A stretch of 64,000 nt of DNA. It comes from Pseudorhodoferax soli. GTDB lineage: Bacteria; Pseudomonadota; Gammaproteobacteria; Burkholderiales; Burkholderiaceae_C. Of the stretch, positions 42,782 to 56,279 are shown piece by piece. Numbering within the stretch: position 1 is the stretch's first letter; each line of letters opens with the position of its first letter. The translations under genes were made by a program, and so were the position numbers. The notes beneath the pieces are model-generated. The model saw only the letters and a list, made by a program, of their open reading frames with translations, made no database searches and was not told where the DNA came from. The stretch covers positions 744,001-808,000 of the forward strand of contig NZ_QPJK01000001.1 of assembly GCF_003337555.1 (NCBI RefSeq), in the 5' to 3' direction.

Positions 42782-43599
42782 GCATGAACATCGGTTCCTA
42801 CACCTTGCTGGTGGCACGGCCGTCCGGCAACGCAGGCTGGTTGCCACGCCTGGGGCTGGGCGCCCTGGCCGTTGCCGTGCTCTGGTGGGCCGCACGCGGC
42901 AGCCAGGTGAGCTTCGGCGAACTGGCCAAGGGCTTGCCTTGGATCGGCGACTTCCTGGCACGCATGACGCCGCCCAACTGGGCCTTCCTGGACAAGCTCG
43001 TCGTGCCGGCCATCGAGACGGTGCAGATCGCGATCTGGGGCACGCTGCTGGCCGTCATCCTGGCGGTGCCGGTGTGCTTCTTCGCGGCCCGCAATCTGAC
43101 GCCCAACGTCGTCGTCTACCAGTTCACGCGCCAGGTGTTCAACGTCACACGCGGCATCAACGAGATCATCCTCGCGCTGGTCTTCGTGGCGGCTGTGGGC
43201 CTGGGACCGTTTCCGGGCGTGCTGGCTCTCGCCATCCACGGGGCCGGCATGCTGGGCAAGTTCTTCTCCGAGTCGATCGAGGAGATCGACCAGGGGCCGA
43301 TCGAGGCGCTGCGCGCCACTGGCGCCGGGCCGATCCAGACCATCATCTTCGGCGTCTTGCCGCAAGTCGTGACCGCCTGGATCGCCGTCGTGCTGTACCG
43401 CTTCGAGACGAATCTGCGCCAGGCCACCGTGCTGGGCATGGTGGGCGCCGGCGGCATCGGCTTCGAGCTGGTCGGCAGCATGAAGCTGTTCCAGTACCGC
43501 GACACCGCCACCTGCATCCTCGTGATCATCGCCATGGTGATGGTTGCGGATTACATCTCGACCCGGCTGCGTGCCTGGATCCAACAAGGAGCCCATTGA
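42778..43599 (+). CDS. phnE: phosphonate ABC transporter permease, island 2
   Basis: This 273-residue permease with six hydrophobic segments and the EAA loop EALRATGAGPIQTIIFGVLPQ is clearly homologous to the island 1 PhnE. ATG 42778 with GGAGG just upstream is used; a second ATG follows two codons later. The stop TGA is followed with no gap by the phnA start codon, so permease and hydrolase genes are tightly linked. Confidence 0.94.
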   Translation: MSMNIGSYTLLVARPSGNAGWLPRLGLGALAVAVLWWAARGSQVSFGELAKGLPWIGDFLARMTPPNWAFLDKLVVPAIETVQIAIWGTLLAVILAVPVCFFAARNLTPNVVVYQFTRQVFNVTRGINEIILALVFVAAVGLGPFPGVLALAIHGAGMLGKFFSESIEEIDQGPIEALRATGAGPIQTIIFGVLPQVVTAWIAVVLYRFETNLRQATVLGMVGAGGIGFELVGSMKLFQYRDTATCILVIIAMVMVADYISTRLRAWIQQGAH

Positions 43600-44847
<1,248 letters not shown>

Positions 44848-44849
44848 AC

Positions 44850-45947
44850 ATGGTCCACGAATTCCACAACCCCGTGCGCAGTGTCTACGGGGCGGGGGCC
44901 CTGTCGTCCCTGCCCAAGCTGCTCGACGGCCGCCGTGCCACGCTGGTGGTCTTTCCGGAGGCGCGCCAACTCGGCTTGCTCGACCGGCTGCAGGCGCTGC
45001 TCGGCGAGAGCCTCGCCGGCACCATCGACGATGTGCGGCCGAACCCCGATGTCGCCGAACTGAAGGCCTTGTACGAAACGTTCTGGCGCGATCCCGCTGC
45101 CGGAGAGGTGCTGGTCGCGGTCGGCGGCGGCAGCGCCATCGACACGGCCAAGGCCTTGATGGTGGGCACCCAAGGTGGCGGCTTCGACGAACTGGTGCGC
45201 GCGCTGGCCGCGGGCAAGGGCTTCGTCCCTGCGCGGTGCAAGACGCTGATCGCCGTGCCGACCACCGCTGGCACCGGCAGTGAGGTGACGCCCTGGGCCA
45301 CGGTGTGGGACCGCGCCGCGCAGAAGAAATACTCGCTGCACCTGCCGCAGACCTGGCCCGCCATCGCGCTGATCGACCCCGATCTGATGCTGTCGCTGCC
45401 GGCCTCCGTCACGCTGCAGAGCGGCCTTGACGCGCTGTCGCACGCTCTGGAGTCCATCTGGAACGTCAATGCCAACCCGCTGTCGGACACCTTCGCGGTC
45501 GCGGCGGTGCACGACATCCTGGATGCTCTGCCAAAGCTGATGGCGCGCCTGGACGACAAGGGCTTGCGCGGCCGCATGGCGCTGGCCGCGCTGAAGGCCG
45601 GCATGGCCTTCTCCAACACGCGCACGGCCTTGGCGCATTCGATCTCCTACGAAATGACGCTGCGCTATGGCCTGCCGCATGGCATCGCGTGCTCGTTCCC
45701 CCTGCCCATGGTGCTGGAGCGTGCGATCGGCCGCGACGCGGGGCGCGACGCCGTGCTGGCACAGGCCCTGGGCCCGCTCGATCACGCCGTGCAGCGCCTG
45801 TCCGGCTTCATCGAGCGGCTGGGCGTGAAGACGCGCTTTGCAGACTACGGCGTGGACCACGAGCAGGCCGAGCAGATGGTCGCCTACGCGCTGGCCGGAG
45901 CCCGGGGCAAGAACTTCATCGGAACTGCATTGCAGGAGGCAGCATGA
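44850..45947 (+). CDS. iron-type alcohol dehydrogenase of phosphonate island 2
   Basis: This 365-residue paralogue of the island 1 dehydrogenase has VAVGGGSAIDTAKAL, PTTAGTGSEVTPWATVWD, SGLDALSHALES, RTALAHSISYEM and LPHGIACSF. In the order phnA-adh-phnY it would supply phosphonoacetaldehyde to PhnY, most simply by oxidising 2-hydroxyethylphosphonate (inference from the known PhpC/FomC reaction in reverse). It starts two bases after phnA and overlaps phnY by four. An alternative is that it reduces surplus aldehyde for protection. Confidence 0.88.
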   Translation: MVHEFHNPVRSVYGAGALSSLPKLLDGRRATLVVFPEARQLGLLDRLQALLGESLAGTIDDVRPNPDVAELKALYETFWRDPAAGEVLVAVGGGSAIDTAKALMVGTQGGGFDELVRALAAGKGFVPARCKTLIAVPTTAGTGSEVTPWATVWDRAAQKKYSLHLPQTWPAIALIDPDLMLSLPASVTLQSGLDALSHALESIWNVNANPLSDTFAVAAVHDILDALPKLMARLDDKGLRGRMALAALKAGMAFSNTRTALAHSISYEMTLRYGLPHGIACSFPLPMVLERAIGRDAGRDAVLAQALGPLDHAVQRLSGFIERLGVKTRFADYGVDHEQAEQMVAYALAGARGKNFIGTALQEAA

Positions 45948-47389
45948 GCACAGTGTTGGAGAACACGAACTTCCGGGCGGAGGCGCTGCGGATCGGTGGC
46001 GAGAAGCTGCGCACGGCCCGCACCCTGGACGTCTACAACCCCTACTCGGGCGAGCGTGTCGGCGCGGTGGCCATGGCGGGCATCGGCGAGGTGCGCCGCG
46101 CCATGGACATCGCCCAGGCCTACAAGCCCACGCTGTCGCGGTACGAGCGCTCCGCCATCCTGAACCGCGCTGCCGCGTTGCTGCGCGAGCGCATGGAGGA
46201 AGCCTCCGACCTGATCACCGCCGAGTCCGGCCTGTGCAAGAAGGACAGTCTCTACGAGATCGGCCGTGTTGCCGACGTGCTGAACTTCGGCGCCAACGAA
46301 GCCCTGCGCGACGACGGACAGGTGTTCTCTTGCGATCTCACGCCGCATGGCAAGAAGCGCAAGGTCATCACCATGCGCGAGCCGCTGCTGGGCGTCATCA
46401 CCGCCATCACGCCGTTCAACCACCCGATGAACCAGGTGGCGCACAAGGTCGTGCCCTCCGTGGCCACCAACAACCGCATGGTGCTCAAGCCCTCGGAGAA
46501 GGTGCCGCTGTCGGCCTACTACTTCGCCGACCTGCTCTACGAAGCAGGGCTGCCGCCTGAGATGCTGCAGGTGGTGTCGGGCGATCCAGCCGAGATCGCC
46601 GACGAATTGCTGACGCACCGGCACGTCGATCTCGTCACCTTCACCGGTGGGGTGTCCATCGGCAAGTACATCGCCGCCAAGGCCGGCTACCGGCGCATGG
46701 TGCTCGAACTGGGCGGCAACGACCCGCTGATCGTGATGGACGATGCCGACCTGGACAAGGCGAGCGACCTGGCGGTGCAAGGTTCCTACAAGAACTCCGG
46801 ACAGCGCTGCACGGCGGTCAAGCGCATGCTGGTGCACCACAAGGTGCTCGGCGAGTTCACCGAGCGCGTGCTGGCCAAGACCCTGGCCTGGCGCCACGGA
46901 GATCCCGCGGACCGCAGCAACGACATGGGCACCGTGATCGACGCAGCGGCTGCGCGCCACTTTGAGAAGGTGGTCAACGAGGCCGTGGCACAAGGGGCGC
47001 GCTTGTTGACAGGCAATGTGCGAGCAGGAGCGCTGTACGCGCCCACCGTACTTGACCGTGTGCGACCGGAGATGGCGGTGGTGCGCGAGGAGACCTTCGG
47101 CCCGGTCTCACCGATCATCGGCTTCCAGGACATCGACGAGGCCATCCGAATCTCCAATGGCACCGCCTACGGACTGTCCTCGGGCGTCTGTACGAACCGG
47201 CTGGACGATGTGACACGCTTCGCCCGCGAACTGCAAGTGGGCACCGTGAACCTGTGGGAAGTTCCCGGCTACCGCATCGAGCTCACGCCGTTTGGCGGCA
47301 TCAAGGACTCGGGGCTGGGCTACAAGGAAGGTGTCCAGGAAGCGATCAAGTCGTTCACGAACTGCAAGACGTTCACGTTGCCCTGGTAA
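45944..47389 (+). CDS. phnY: phosphonoacetaldehyde dehydrogenase
   Basis: This 481-residue NAD(P)-dependent aldehyde dehydrogenase has the general base Glu255 in LELGGND and the catalytic Cys289 in NSGQRCTA. EETFGPVSPIIG and ELTPFGGIKDSG are also seen. Together with the directly linked phnA, these features identify it as PhnY, which oxidises phosphonoacetaldehyde to phosphonoacetate. It is the last gene of island 2. The 298 bases downstream carry no terminator I can recognise before the ssrA terminator on the other strand. Confidence 0.92.
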   Translation: MSTVLENTNFRAEALRIGGEKLRTARTLDVYNPYSGERVGAVAMAGIGEVRRAMDIAQAYKPTLSRYERSAILNRAAALLRERMEEASDLITAESGLCKKDSLYEIGRVADVLNFGANEALRDDGQVFSCDLTPHGKKRKVITMREPLLGVITAITPFNHPMNQVAHKVVPSVATNNRMVLKPSEKVPLSAYYFADLLYEAGLPPEMLQVVSGDPAEIADELLTHRHVDLVTFTGGVSIGKYIAAKAGYRRMVLELGGNDPLIVMDDADLDKASDLAVQGSYKNSGQRCTAVKRMLVHHKVLGEFTERVLAKTLAWRHGDPADRSNDMGTVIDAAAARHFEKVVNEAVAQGARLLTGNVRAGALYAPTVLDRVRPEMAVVREETFGPVSPIIGFQDIDEAIRISNGTAYGLSSGVCTNRLDDVTRFARELQVGTVNLWEVPGYRIELTPFGGIKDSGLGYKEGVQEAIKSFTNCKTFTLPW

Positions 47390-47644
47390 GGAGAAGCGCT
47401 TCGCCGGACGGAGCAGCGCGGACCGGCAAGCGCACCCAAGGTCGGCGCCCGGGCCCGCCTCCATCGGGTAGTTCGGCATGTCCGCGGGTTTTCGACACGG
47501 AAAAAAGGCTCGCGGAACGCGCGCAGTGGTGGTCCGTGGCGCAGCACTGACGTTGATGCAGTCTTGGCCCGCCCTGGCTGCGGCGCTAGCGCTGGCTGCT
47601 GGCGCCGCGCCTGTCCGAGAACCTGCTTGGTGACCGGCCAAATA
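47390..47644. other. intergenic region downstream of phnY
   Basis: This stretch contains no gene I can support. A short frame at 47556-47633 (MQSWPALAAALALAAGAAPV...) resembles a signal peptide but has no ribosome site. No transcription terminator for phnY is visible on the plus strand apart from the hairpin at 47645-47679, which also ends with a short T-run on the plus strand and may serve both directions. Confidence 0.5.
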
Positions 47645-47679
47645 AAAAGGCGTTCACCGGATCCCGGTGAACGCCTTTT
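47645..47679 (-). terminator. intrinsic terminator after ssrA
   Basis: AAAAGGCGTTCACCGG and CCGGTGAACGCCTTTT form a 16-bp inverted repeat with a three-base loop. On the minus strand it is followed by TTTTTATTTGG, and it starts nine bases past the 3' CCA of tmRNA. On the plus strand it ends in CTTTT, so it may also stop phnY transcripts. Confidence 0.9.
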
Positions 47680-47687
47680 GGGTGGTG

Positions 47688-48074
47688 TGGTGGAGCTGGG
47701 GGGATTTGAACCCCCGTCCGCAAGCCATCTTCGCGCAGATCTACATGTTTAGCGGTCTGTTTTGAGTCTCGCTTCCTGTGTCGCGCAGCCGCACGCTACA
47801 CAGGACGCCAGTACCCTATTTTCTCGCCCCTGACCAAGGTACCCGGTCCGGAGCCAGCCGATGAAATTATCTTTACAGCCGGGAGCGCTCAACTTGCGTC
47901 AAGAACCCCTTGCCCAGCCCATCGGCCTGCTGTTGTAAAGCTCACTGGCAATTAAGCAGCGAGTGCGAAACGTTCGTCGTTTGCAGTTAGTTTGTTTGAA
48001 TCTGTTTAACGAGCGCATTCAGCTCGACATGCACCACAGCGATTCCGAACCCACGTCGAAACCAATGCAGCCCC
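47688..48074 (-). ncRNA. ssrA: transfer-messenger RNA
   Basis: The 387-nt RNA rescues stalled ribosomes by trans-translation with SmpB. The 5' end GGGGCTG pairs with CAGCTCC before the encoded 3' CCA. The T-arm is visible in GGACGGGGGTTCAAATCCCC. The resume codon at 47984-47982 starts the tag GCA-AAC-GAC-GAA-CGT-TTC-GCA-CTC-GCT-GCT-TAA, ANDERFALAA, ending at 47952. It is the one-piece form. The 5' end lies only seven bases beyond the gph stop, so its promoter overlaps the end of gph. Confidence 0.97.
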
Positions 48075-48081
48075 AGAACAG

Positions 48082-48765
48082 CTATTTTAGGCTACTTGGC
48101 GCGATTGCAAGATCCAGCACGGACAACAAGCCCAAAGGCGCATTGATGGATGCGTCTGCGCCCCATTCGGCGGTGTCTACCTGACCGAGGTAGCCGTAGC
48201 AGGCCGCCACTGTCAGCATGCCGGCCGCGCGGCCTGCCACGATGTCGCGCGCATCGTCGCCCACGTACATGCAGCTTGCCGGATCGACCTCCAGAACACA
48301 GGCGGCGTGCAGCAGAGGCTCCGGGTGCGGCTTGGTGTAAGCCGTTGTGTCGCCGCTGACGAGCACCCCACTGCTGGCAAACAGCGCCATGCCGGCGGTC
48401 AGCGGCCGGGAGAAGCGCGAGGGCTTGTTCGTGACAACGCCCCAGCGCAAACCCCGCACGCGCAACTCCTCGACCAGGGTGGCGACGCCGTCGAAAGGCC
48501 GCGTGAGTTCCGTCAGCCGGCGTTCATAGTTCTGAAAGAACTCCTCACGCAAGAGCGGAAAGTCCGGATGGTCTGTCGCCATGCCGAAGGCCACCCCCAA
48601 CATGCCGCGCGCACCGGCGCCCGCCATCGCGCGGTAGGCCTCCAGTCCGAGCGCGGGCAGGCCTCGGTCCGTACGCAACTGATCCGCTGCCGCGCCCAGG
48701 TCGCCCGCACTGTCGACCAACGTGCCATCCAGGTCGAACAGCACGGCTTTGAGTTCACGCGCCAT
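48082..48765 (-). CDS. gph: phosphoglycolate phosphatase (HAD superfamily)
   Basis: This 227-residue HAD phosphatase has the nucleophile motif [18 protein letters not shown] and the acidic [12 protein letters not shown]. In betaproteobacteria the gene pairs with ubiG, as here, with 11 bases of overlap. It removes phosphate from 2-phosphoglycolate formed during DNA repair. Substrate assignment rests on context and length. Its 3' end contains the ssrA promoter. Confidence 0.9.
   Translation of the reverse strand: MARELKAVLFDLDGTLVDSAGDLGAAADQLRTDRGLPALGLEAYRAMAGAGARGMLGVAFGMATDHPDFPLLREEFFQNYERRLTELTRPFDGVATLVEELRVRGLRWGVVTNKPSRFSRPLTAGMALFASSGVLVSGDTTAYTKPHPEPLLHAACVLEVDPASCMYVGDDARDIVAGRAAGMLTVAACYGYLGQVDTAEWGADASINAPLGLLSVLDLAIAPSSLK
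48084..48110 (-). promoter_or_regulatory. ssrA promoter overlapping the gph stop
   Basis: On the minus strand TTGCAA (48105-48110) and TAAAAT (48084-48089) are 15 bases apart and the RNA 5' end follows ten bases later. The first base of the -10 overlap zone is the third position of the gph stop codon (48082-48084). Spacing is shorter than the ideal 17, so the precise -35 is uncertain. Confidence 0.6.
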
Positions 48766-49483
48766 CGGACGTCTCCAGCGGGCGGCGGGTGGCCAGCATG
48801 TAGTTCACGCTGGTGTCGCTGCTGAGCCAGTAGCGCCGGGTGATCGGGTTGTACTCGAGGCCGCTGCTGTGCTGCAGGTTCAAGCCCGCATCGCGGCAAT
48901 GGCGGCCCAGTTCGCTGGGCCGGATCATCTTGTCGTAGTGGTGTGTCCCGCGCGGCAGCAGATTCAGCACGTACTCCGCGCCCAAGATGGCGAACAGGAA
49001 GGACTTGGCATTGCGGTTCAGCGTAGAGAAGAACACCCAGCCACCGGGCTTGACCAGCTGTGCGCAAGCGCGCACCACGGATGCCGGATCGGGTACATGC
49101 TCGAGCATCTCCATGCAGGTGACGACATCGAAGCTGGCCGGCTGCTCGGCCGCCAGTTCCTCAGCGGCGACCTCGCGGTACCGGATGTTGGGCGTGCCGG
49201 CTTCGAGCGCGTGCAGTTGGGCCACCTTCAAGGCCTTGGTGGACAGGTCGACGCCTAGCACTTGGGCACCGCGGCGCGCCATGCTGTCGGCCAGGATGCC
49301 CCCGCCGCAGCCGACATCGACGACCTGGCGCCCGGCCAGCACAGCAGACTCCATGATCCAGTTGAGCCGCAGCGGGTTGATCTGGTGCAGCGGGCGGAAC
49401 TCGCTGTCGGGGTCCCACCAGCGGTGCGCCAACTCGGAGAACTTGGCGAGTTCGGCCGGGTCAGCGTTCAGGGCAGCATTCAT
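48755..49483 (-). CDS. ubiG: ubiquinone biosynthesis O-methyltransferase
   Basis: UbiG carries out both O-methylations of ubiquinone synthesis using S-adenosylmethionine. The 242-residue protein has [19 protein letters not shown], the SAM-binding [13 protein letters not shown], and [11 protein letters not shown], followed by NYMLATRR. The start ATG 49483 has AGGAAAACC upstream. It is co-transcribed with gph. An intrinsic terminator for ompA precedes it. Confidence 0.95.
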   Translation of the reverse strand: MNAALNADPAELAKFSELAHRWWDPDSEFRPLHQINPLRLNWIMESAVLAGRQVVDVGCGGGILADSMARRGAQVLGVDLSTKALKVAQLHALEAGTPNIRYREVAAEELAAEQPASFDVVTCMEMLEHVPDPASVVRACAQLVKPGGWVFFSTLNRNAKSFLFAILGAEYVLNLLPRGTHHYDKMIRPSELGRHCRDAGLNLQHSSGLEYNPITRRYWLSSDTSVNYMLATRRPLETSDGA

Positions 49484-49502
49484 GGTTTTCCTCTGCACAA
49501 AG

Positions 49503-49534
49503 AAAAAAGCCCGCGGAGTCGGCTCGCGGGCTTT
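49503..49534 (-). terminator. intrinsic terminator after ompA
   Basis: On the minus strand AAAGCCCGCG-AGCCGACT-CCGCGGGCTTTTTT forms a strong stem with a T-run. It lies 44 bases beyond the ompA stop and 20 bases before the ubiG start, so ompA is monocistronic. Confidence 0.9.
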
Positions 49535-49577
49535 GATGCCTGCAGGCGCCAGGCCTGCAGGCGTTCTCTGACGAGAA

Positions 49578-50222
49578 TCAGTTGGCGCGGGTACCAACCA
49601 CTTCGATTTCCACGCGACGGTTCTTGGCGCGGCCTTCGGCGGTCTTGTTGTCGGCCACAGGTTGCTTCTCGCCCTTGCCTTCGGTGTACACGCGGTTGCG
49701 CTCGATGCCCTTGGACACCAGGTACGCCTTCACGGCTTCCGAACGACGGACCGACAGGCGCTGGTTGTAGGCATCGCTGCCGACGGAGTCGGTGTGACCC
49801 ACGGCGATGATGACTTCCAGGTTGATGCCCTTGATCTTGCCGATCAGGTCGTCCAGCTTGGCGCGGCCTTCGGGCTTCAGAACCGACTTGTCGAAGTCGA
49901 AGAAGGCGTCAGCAGCGTAGGTCACCTTGGTGGCTGCGGGCGGCTGGGGCGCGACGATAGGTGCCGGAGCGGGTGCCGGAGCGGGCGTGGCTGAAGGAGC
50001 CGGTGCCGGTGCGGCAGCAGCCTGAGCGACGATGGCGCCATCGCAGCCCTTGGCTGCCGTGGCAGGGGTCCAGTTGGCATTGCGCCAGCACAGGGCCTGG
50101 TCAGCCGTCTTCCACACCAGCGCGCCATCGGCGGTACGCCAGTTGTCGACGGACTGAGCACCTGCGGCGGTAGCGAGCGCTGCGGAGGCCAACAACATCG
50201 CCACTTTGTTCAATTTCTTCAT
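49578..50222 (-). CDS. ompA: OmpA-family outer membrane protein
   Basis: This 214-residue protein has signal peptide [24 protein letters not shown] short N-terminal domain with two Cys (ALCWRNANW and KGCDGA) and an Ala/Pro repeat linker of ~30 residues are followed by a C-terminal OmpA domain: [33 protein letters not shown] and [10 protein letters not shown]. The domain anchors to peptidoglycan. It lacks the eight-stranded barrel of E. coli OmpA, as is usual for this Comamonadaceae type. It is divergent from gyrA across 212 bases. Confidence 0.95.
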   Translation of the reverse strand: MKKLNKVAMLLASAALATAAGAQSVDNWRTADGALVWKTADQALCWRNANWTPATAAKGCDGAIVAQAAAAPAPAPSATPAPAPAPAPIVAPQPPAATKVTYAADAFFDFDKSVLKPEGRAKLDDLIGKIKGINLEVIIAVGHTDSVGSDAYNQRLSVRRSEAVKAYLVSKGIERNRVYTEGKGEKQPVADNKTAEGRAKNRRVEIEVVGTRAN

Positions 50223-50400
50223 GGTTCTCCTCTGGGGGAAAAAGGCGCAGCAGCGCTGCGAAACCGGGACGCCTTCAGTGACCACCACTGAGCACGTACG
50301 CATTGATTGTGCCATAGCCCCCCTAGCGGACCGGTTCACAGACCGTAGGACAAAACCCAAAACCGGGCGGTTTGTTGCAACAACGCGACAGATGCAGGCG

Positions 50401-50408
50401 CCTAAAAT
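50401..50408 (+). promoter_or_regulatory. candidate -10 element of gyrA
   Basis: CCTAAAAT is 26 bases before the gyrA ATG, the same octamer seen before thyA. A -35 is not clear: TTGCAACAA upstream is too distant. No Fis or supercoiling signature could be identified. Confidence 0.4.
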
Positions 50409-50434
50409 GCACGGCCTTCCCTGCTGCTCACACC

Positions 50435-53068
<2,634 letters not shown>

Positions 53069-53082
53069 TCCAGCCCTGCCCC

Positions 53083-53116
53083 GGCCCCGGCCTGCGCGAG
53101 CGGCCGGGGCCTTTTT
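53083..53116 (+). terminator. intrinsic terminator after gyrA
   Basis: GGCCCCGGCC-TGCGCGAGC-GGCCGGGGCC-TTTTT forms a ten-base-pair stem with a nine-base loop and a T-run, 15 bases past the gyrA stop. serC begins 23 bases later and must rely on partial read-through or its own promoter. Confidence 0.9.
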
Positions 53117-53139
53117 CTTCTCTTGCCCCCGGAGTGCCC

Positions 53140-54249
53140 ATGCAACAGCGCCCCTACAACTTTTCCGCCGGCCCGGCCGCCATTCCCGAAGAGGTGCTGC
53201 GCGAGGCCGCTTCCGAGATGCTCGACTGGCATGGCAGCGGCATGGGCGTCATGGAGATGAGCCACCGCGGCAAGGAATTCATCTCGATCTACGAGCGTGC
53301 AGAGGCCGACCTGCGCGAACTGCTGGCCGTGCCAGCAAACTACAAGATCCTCTTCATGCAGGGCGGCGGGCTGGGCGAGAACGCCATCGTGCCGCTGAAC
53401 CTCTCACGCGCCGGCACGGTGGACTTCGTGGTCACCGGCAGCTGGAGCCAGAAGTCGATCAAGGAAGCCGCGCGCTACTGCCAGCCGCAGCTGGCGGCCA
53501 GCAACGCAGAGAGCCAGCACACCACGCTGCCCGACCCGGCCAGATGGAAGCTCAGCGCCGGCGCGAGCTACCTGCACATCTGCAGCAACGAGACCATCCA
53601 CGGCGTGGAATTCCAGACGCTCCCCGACCTGAAGGCCCTGGGCTCGGACACGCCGCTCGTGATCGACTGCTCCTCGCACGTCGCGAGCCGCCCGATCGAC
53701 TGGTCGCGCGTGGGCCTGGCGTTCGCCGGCGCGCAGAAGAACCTGGGCCCTGCCGGCCTCACGCTGGTCATCGTGCGCGAAGACCTGCTGGGCCACGCAC
53801 TGAAGGCCTGCCCCAGCGCTTTCGACTACCAGACCGTGGCCGAACACGATTCGATGTTCAACACGCCGCCGACCTACGGCATCTACATCGCCGGCCTGAC
53901 CTTCCAGTGGCTCAAGCGCCAGCGCGAGGGCGAGTTGGCCGGCATCGCCGCCATGGAGCAGCGCAACCGCGCCAAGGCCGAGCTGCTCTACGGCTATATC
54001 GACAGCTCCGACTTCTACGTCAACAAGGTCTCGCCGGACTGCCGTTCACGCATGAACGTGCCCTTCTTCCTGCGCGACGAGAGCCGCAACGACGCCTTCC
54101 TTACGGGCGCCAAGGCACGCGGCCTGCTGCAGCTCAAGGGCCACAAATCCGTGGGTGGCATGCGCGCCAGCATCTACAACGCCATGCCGCTGGCGGGCGT
54201 CCAGGCGCTGGTGGCCTACATGCGAGAATTTGCGCAGACGCAAGCCTGA
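53140..54249 (+). CDS. serC: phosphoserine aminotransferase
   Basis: This PLP enzyme of serine synthesis (and pyridoxine synthesis) has 369 residues. [14 protein letters not shown] starts the protein, the PLP Lys200 is in [24 protein letters not shown] follows the cofactor-binding loop, and [12 protein letters not shown] ends it. It heads the serC-pheA-tyrA-aroA/cmk-rpsA series conserved in Betaproteobacteria. ATG 53140 has GGAG nearby. Confidence 0.97.
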   Translation: MQQRPYNFSAGPAAIPEEVLREAASEMLDWHGSGMGVMEMSHRGKEFISIYERAEADLRELLAVPANYKILFMQGGGLGENAIVPLNLSRAGTVDFVVTGSWSQKSIKEAARYCQPQLAASNAESQHTTLPDPARWKLSAGASYLHICSNETIHGVEFQTLPDLKALGSDTPLVIDCSSHVASRPIDWSRVGLAFAGAQKNLGPAGLTLVIVREDLLGHALKACPSAFDYQTVAEHDSMFNTPPTYGIYIAGLTFQWLKRQREGELAGIAAMEQRNRAKAELLYGYIDSSDFYVNKVSPDCRSRMNVPFFLRDESRNDAFLTGAKARGLLQLKGHKSVGGMRASIYNAMPLAGVQALVAYMREFAQTQA

Positions 54250-54281
54250 CGCCGTCCCCACCGAAAGAGACAAGACCTGCC

Positions 54282-55388
54282 ATGCCCGCCGAGCCCAGCG
54301 CCGTTTCCTCCCCCGACCTCGCGGCGCTGCGCGTGCAGATCGACGCACTCGACCAGGAACTGCTGGCGCTCTTGAACAAGCGGGCCCATGTGGCCGAACA
54401 GGTGGGCGAGATCAAGCGCCGTGAAGGCTCGCCCTTTTACCGGCCAGACCGCGTGGCACAGGTCATCGCCAAGATCCAGTCACGCAACAGCGGTCCGCTG
54501 CGCGACGAGCACGTGGCCGCCATCTGGAACGAGATCATGTCCGCCTGCCTTGCGCTGGAAGCGCCGCAGCGCGTGGCCGTGCTGGGGCCGGCTGGCACCT
54601 TCAGCGAAGAAGCCGCCCTCCAGTATTTCGGCGGCGCCGCCGAGCTGCAGTACTGCGCCTCCTTCGACGAGGTGTTCCACGCCACGGCCTCGGGCGCTGT
54701 GCATTTCGGCGTGGTCGGCATCGAGAGTTCGGCCGAAGGCGGCGTCACGCGCTCGCTGGACTTGCTGCTGAACACACCCACGCACATGGTCGGTTCGGTG
54801 AGCCTGGCGGTGCAATTCAACCTGCTGCGCCTGTCCGATTCGCTGGATGGCATCGAGGCCGTGCTGGCCCATCCCCAGGCCCTGGCGCAATGCCAGGGCT
54901 GGCTGTCGACCCACCTGCCCCATGCCGAGCGCCGCGCCGTTTCCAGCAACGCCGAAGGCGCGCGTCTGGCCGCCACCAACCCGGCCTGGGCCGGGCTCGC
55001 CAGCGAGCGTGCGGCCACGCAGTTCGGCTTGCACCTGGTGGCCCGTGCCATCCAGGACAACGCCCACAACCGCACGCGCTTTGCCATCATCTGCCTGCCC
55101 GAGACGCTGGATGCGCCGCCGGCCTCGGGCAAGGACTGCACCAGCCTCGTGGTCTCGGTGCCGAACAGGCCCGGCGCGCTGCACGACCTGCTGATGCCGC
55201 TGAAGACCCATGGCGTGTCGATGACGCGCTTCGAGTCACGGCCGGCACGAACGGGCCAATGGGAGTACTACTTCTACATCGACCTGGACGGCCATCCGTC
55301 CCAGCCACACGTTGGCAAGGCCCTGGAAGAACTGCGCGAGATCTGCGCCTTCTACAAGCTGCTGGGCACCTACCCGGTCAGCGCCTGA
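54282..55388 (+). CDS. pheA: bifunctional chorismate mutase/prephenate dehydratase (P-protein)
   Basis: This 368-residue enzyme makes phenylpyruvate from chorismate via prephenate. The chorismate mutase domain occupies about residues 1-95, with the typical LRVQIDALDQELLALLNKRA. The dehydratase domain follows (VLGPAGTFSEEAA and VVGIESSAEGGVTRSLDLL with the catalytic Thr-Arg pair). An ACT domain ends the protein (SLVVSVPNRPGALHDLL and FESRPARTGQWEYYF), where Phe feedback inhibition is expected. Confidence 0.97.
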   Translation: MPAEPSAVSSPDLAALRVQIDALDQELLALLNKRAHVAEQVGEIKRREGSPFYRPDRVAQVIAKIQSRNSGPLRDEHVAAIWNEIMSACLALEAPQRVAVLGPAGTFSEEAALQYFGGAAELQYCASFDEVFHATASGAVHFGVVGIESSAEGGVTRSLDLLLNTPTHMVGSVSLAVQFNLLRLSDSLDGIEAVLAHPQALAQCQGWLSTHLPHAERRAVSSNAEGARLAATNPAWAGLASERAATQFGLHLVARAIQDNAHNRTRFAIICLPETLDAPPASGKDCTSLVVSVPNRPGALHDLLMPLKTHGVSMTRFESRPARTGQWEYYFYIDLDGHPSQPHVGKALEELREICAFYKLLGTYPVSA

Positions 55389-55398
55389 GGGCGCGGCG

Positions 55399-56277
55399 AT
55401 GTTCGAACGCCTGGGCCTGATCGGCTGCGGCCTGATGGGCGGCTCGTTCGCGCTCGCATTGCGCCGGGCCGGCCTGGTCCGCCACATCGCGGGCTTCAGC
55501 GCCTCGCCAAGCACCACGCAGCGCGCGCTCGAACTCGGCGTGATCGACACGCAGGCCGGATCGGCCGCCGAGGCCGCGGCCGGGGCCGACCTCGTGCTGG
55601 TCGCCGTGCCCGTGGCGGCCACCGAGACCACCTTCGCCGCCATCGGCGCCACGCTTGGCGCCGACACCCTGCTCATGGATGTGGGCTCCACCAAGCGCGA
55701 CGTGGTGGCCGCAGCCGAACGCGCACTGGGCGGGGCCCTGCCGTGCTTCGTGCCGGCGCACCCGATCGCCGGCAAGGAACGCGCCGGCGTGGACCATGCC
55801 GATGCCGCGCTGTACCAGGGCCGCCATGTGATCCTGACGCCCATGGCCACTTCGGGCGCATCCCAGCTGGCCAAGGCCCAGGCGGTCTGGACGGCGCTCG
55901 GCGCACGCCTGGTCGAGATGACGCCGGCCGCGCACGACACCACCTTCGCCGCGGTCAGCCACCTGCCGCACCTTGTGGCCTTCGCCTTCATCGACGGCAT
56001 CGCCCGGCAGCCGGACGGCCAGGCCATCCTTGCGCTCGGTGGGCCGGGCTTCCGCGATTTCACGCGCATCGCCGCAGCCGATCCGCGCATGTGGCGCGAC
56101 ATCTTCCTGGCCAACCGCCAGGAATTGCTGGCCCAGCTGCGCGCGCACCAGCAGGCGCTGGCACAGTTCGAGCAGCAGATCGTGGCCGGCGACGGCGCCG
56201 CACTCGAGCAATTGATCGCGCAGGCCAGCGGCATCCGCGCGGCCTGGCACATGGATTCATTCAAACCCGGGACCTGA
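55399..56277 (+). CDS. tyrA: prephenate dehydrogenase
   Basis: This 292-residue NAD(P)-dependent enzyme of tyrosine synthesis has Rossmann [13 protein letters not shown] and the prephenate-binding [17 protein letters not shown], with a conserved His in [13 protein letters not shown]. It lies ten bases after pheA and two bases before the aroA-cmk start, indicating co-transcription. Confidence 0.95.
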   Translation: MFERLGLIGCGLMGGSFALALRRAGLVRHIAGFSASPSTTQRALELGVIDTQAGSAAEAAAGADLVLVAVPVAATETTFAAIGATLGADTLLMDVGSTKRDVVAAAERALGGALPCFVPAHPIAGKERAGVDHADAALYQGRHVILTPMATSGASQLAKAQAVWTALGARLVEMTPAAHDTTFAAVSHLPHLVAFAFIDGIARQPDGQAILALGGPGFRDFTRIAAADPRMWRDIFLANRQELLAQLRAHQQALAQFEQQIVAGDGAALEQLIAQASGIRAAWHMDSFKPGT

Positions 56278-56279
56278 GA

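Noticed and set aside
47556-47633. Short frame MQSWPALAAALALAAGAAPVREPAW with a signal-peptide look
   Set aside because: No ribosome-binding site, no family, and such Ala/Leu runs are common by chance here.
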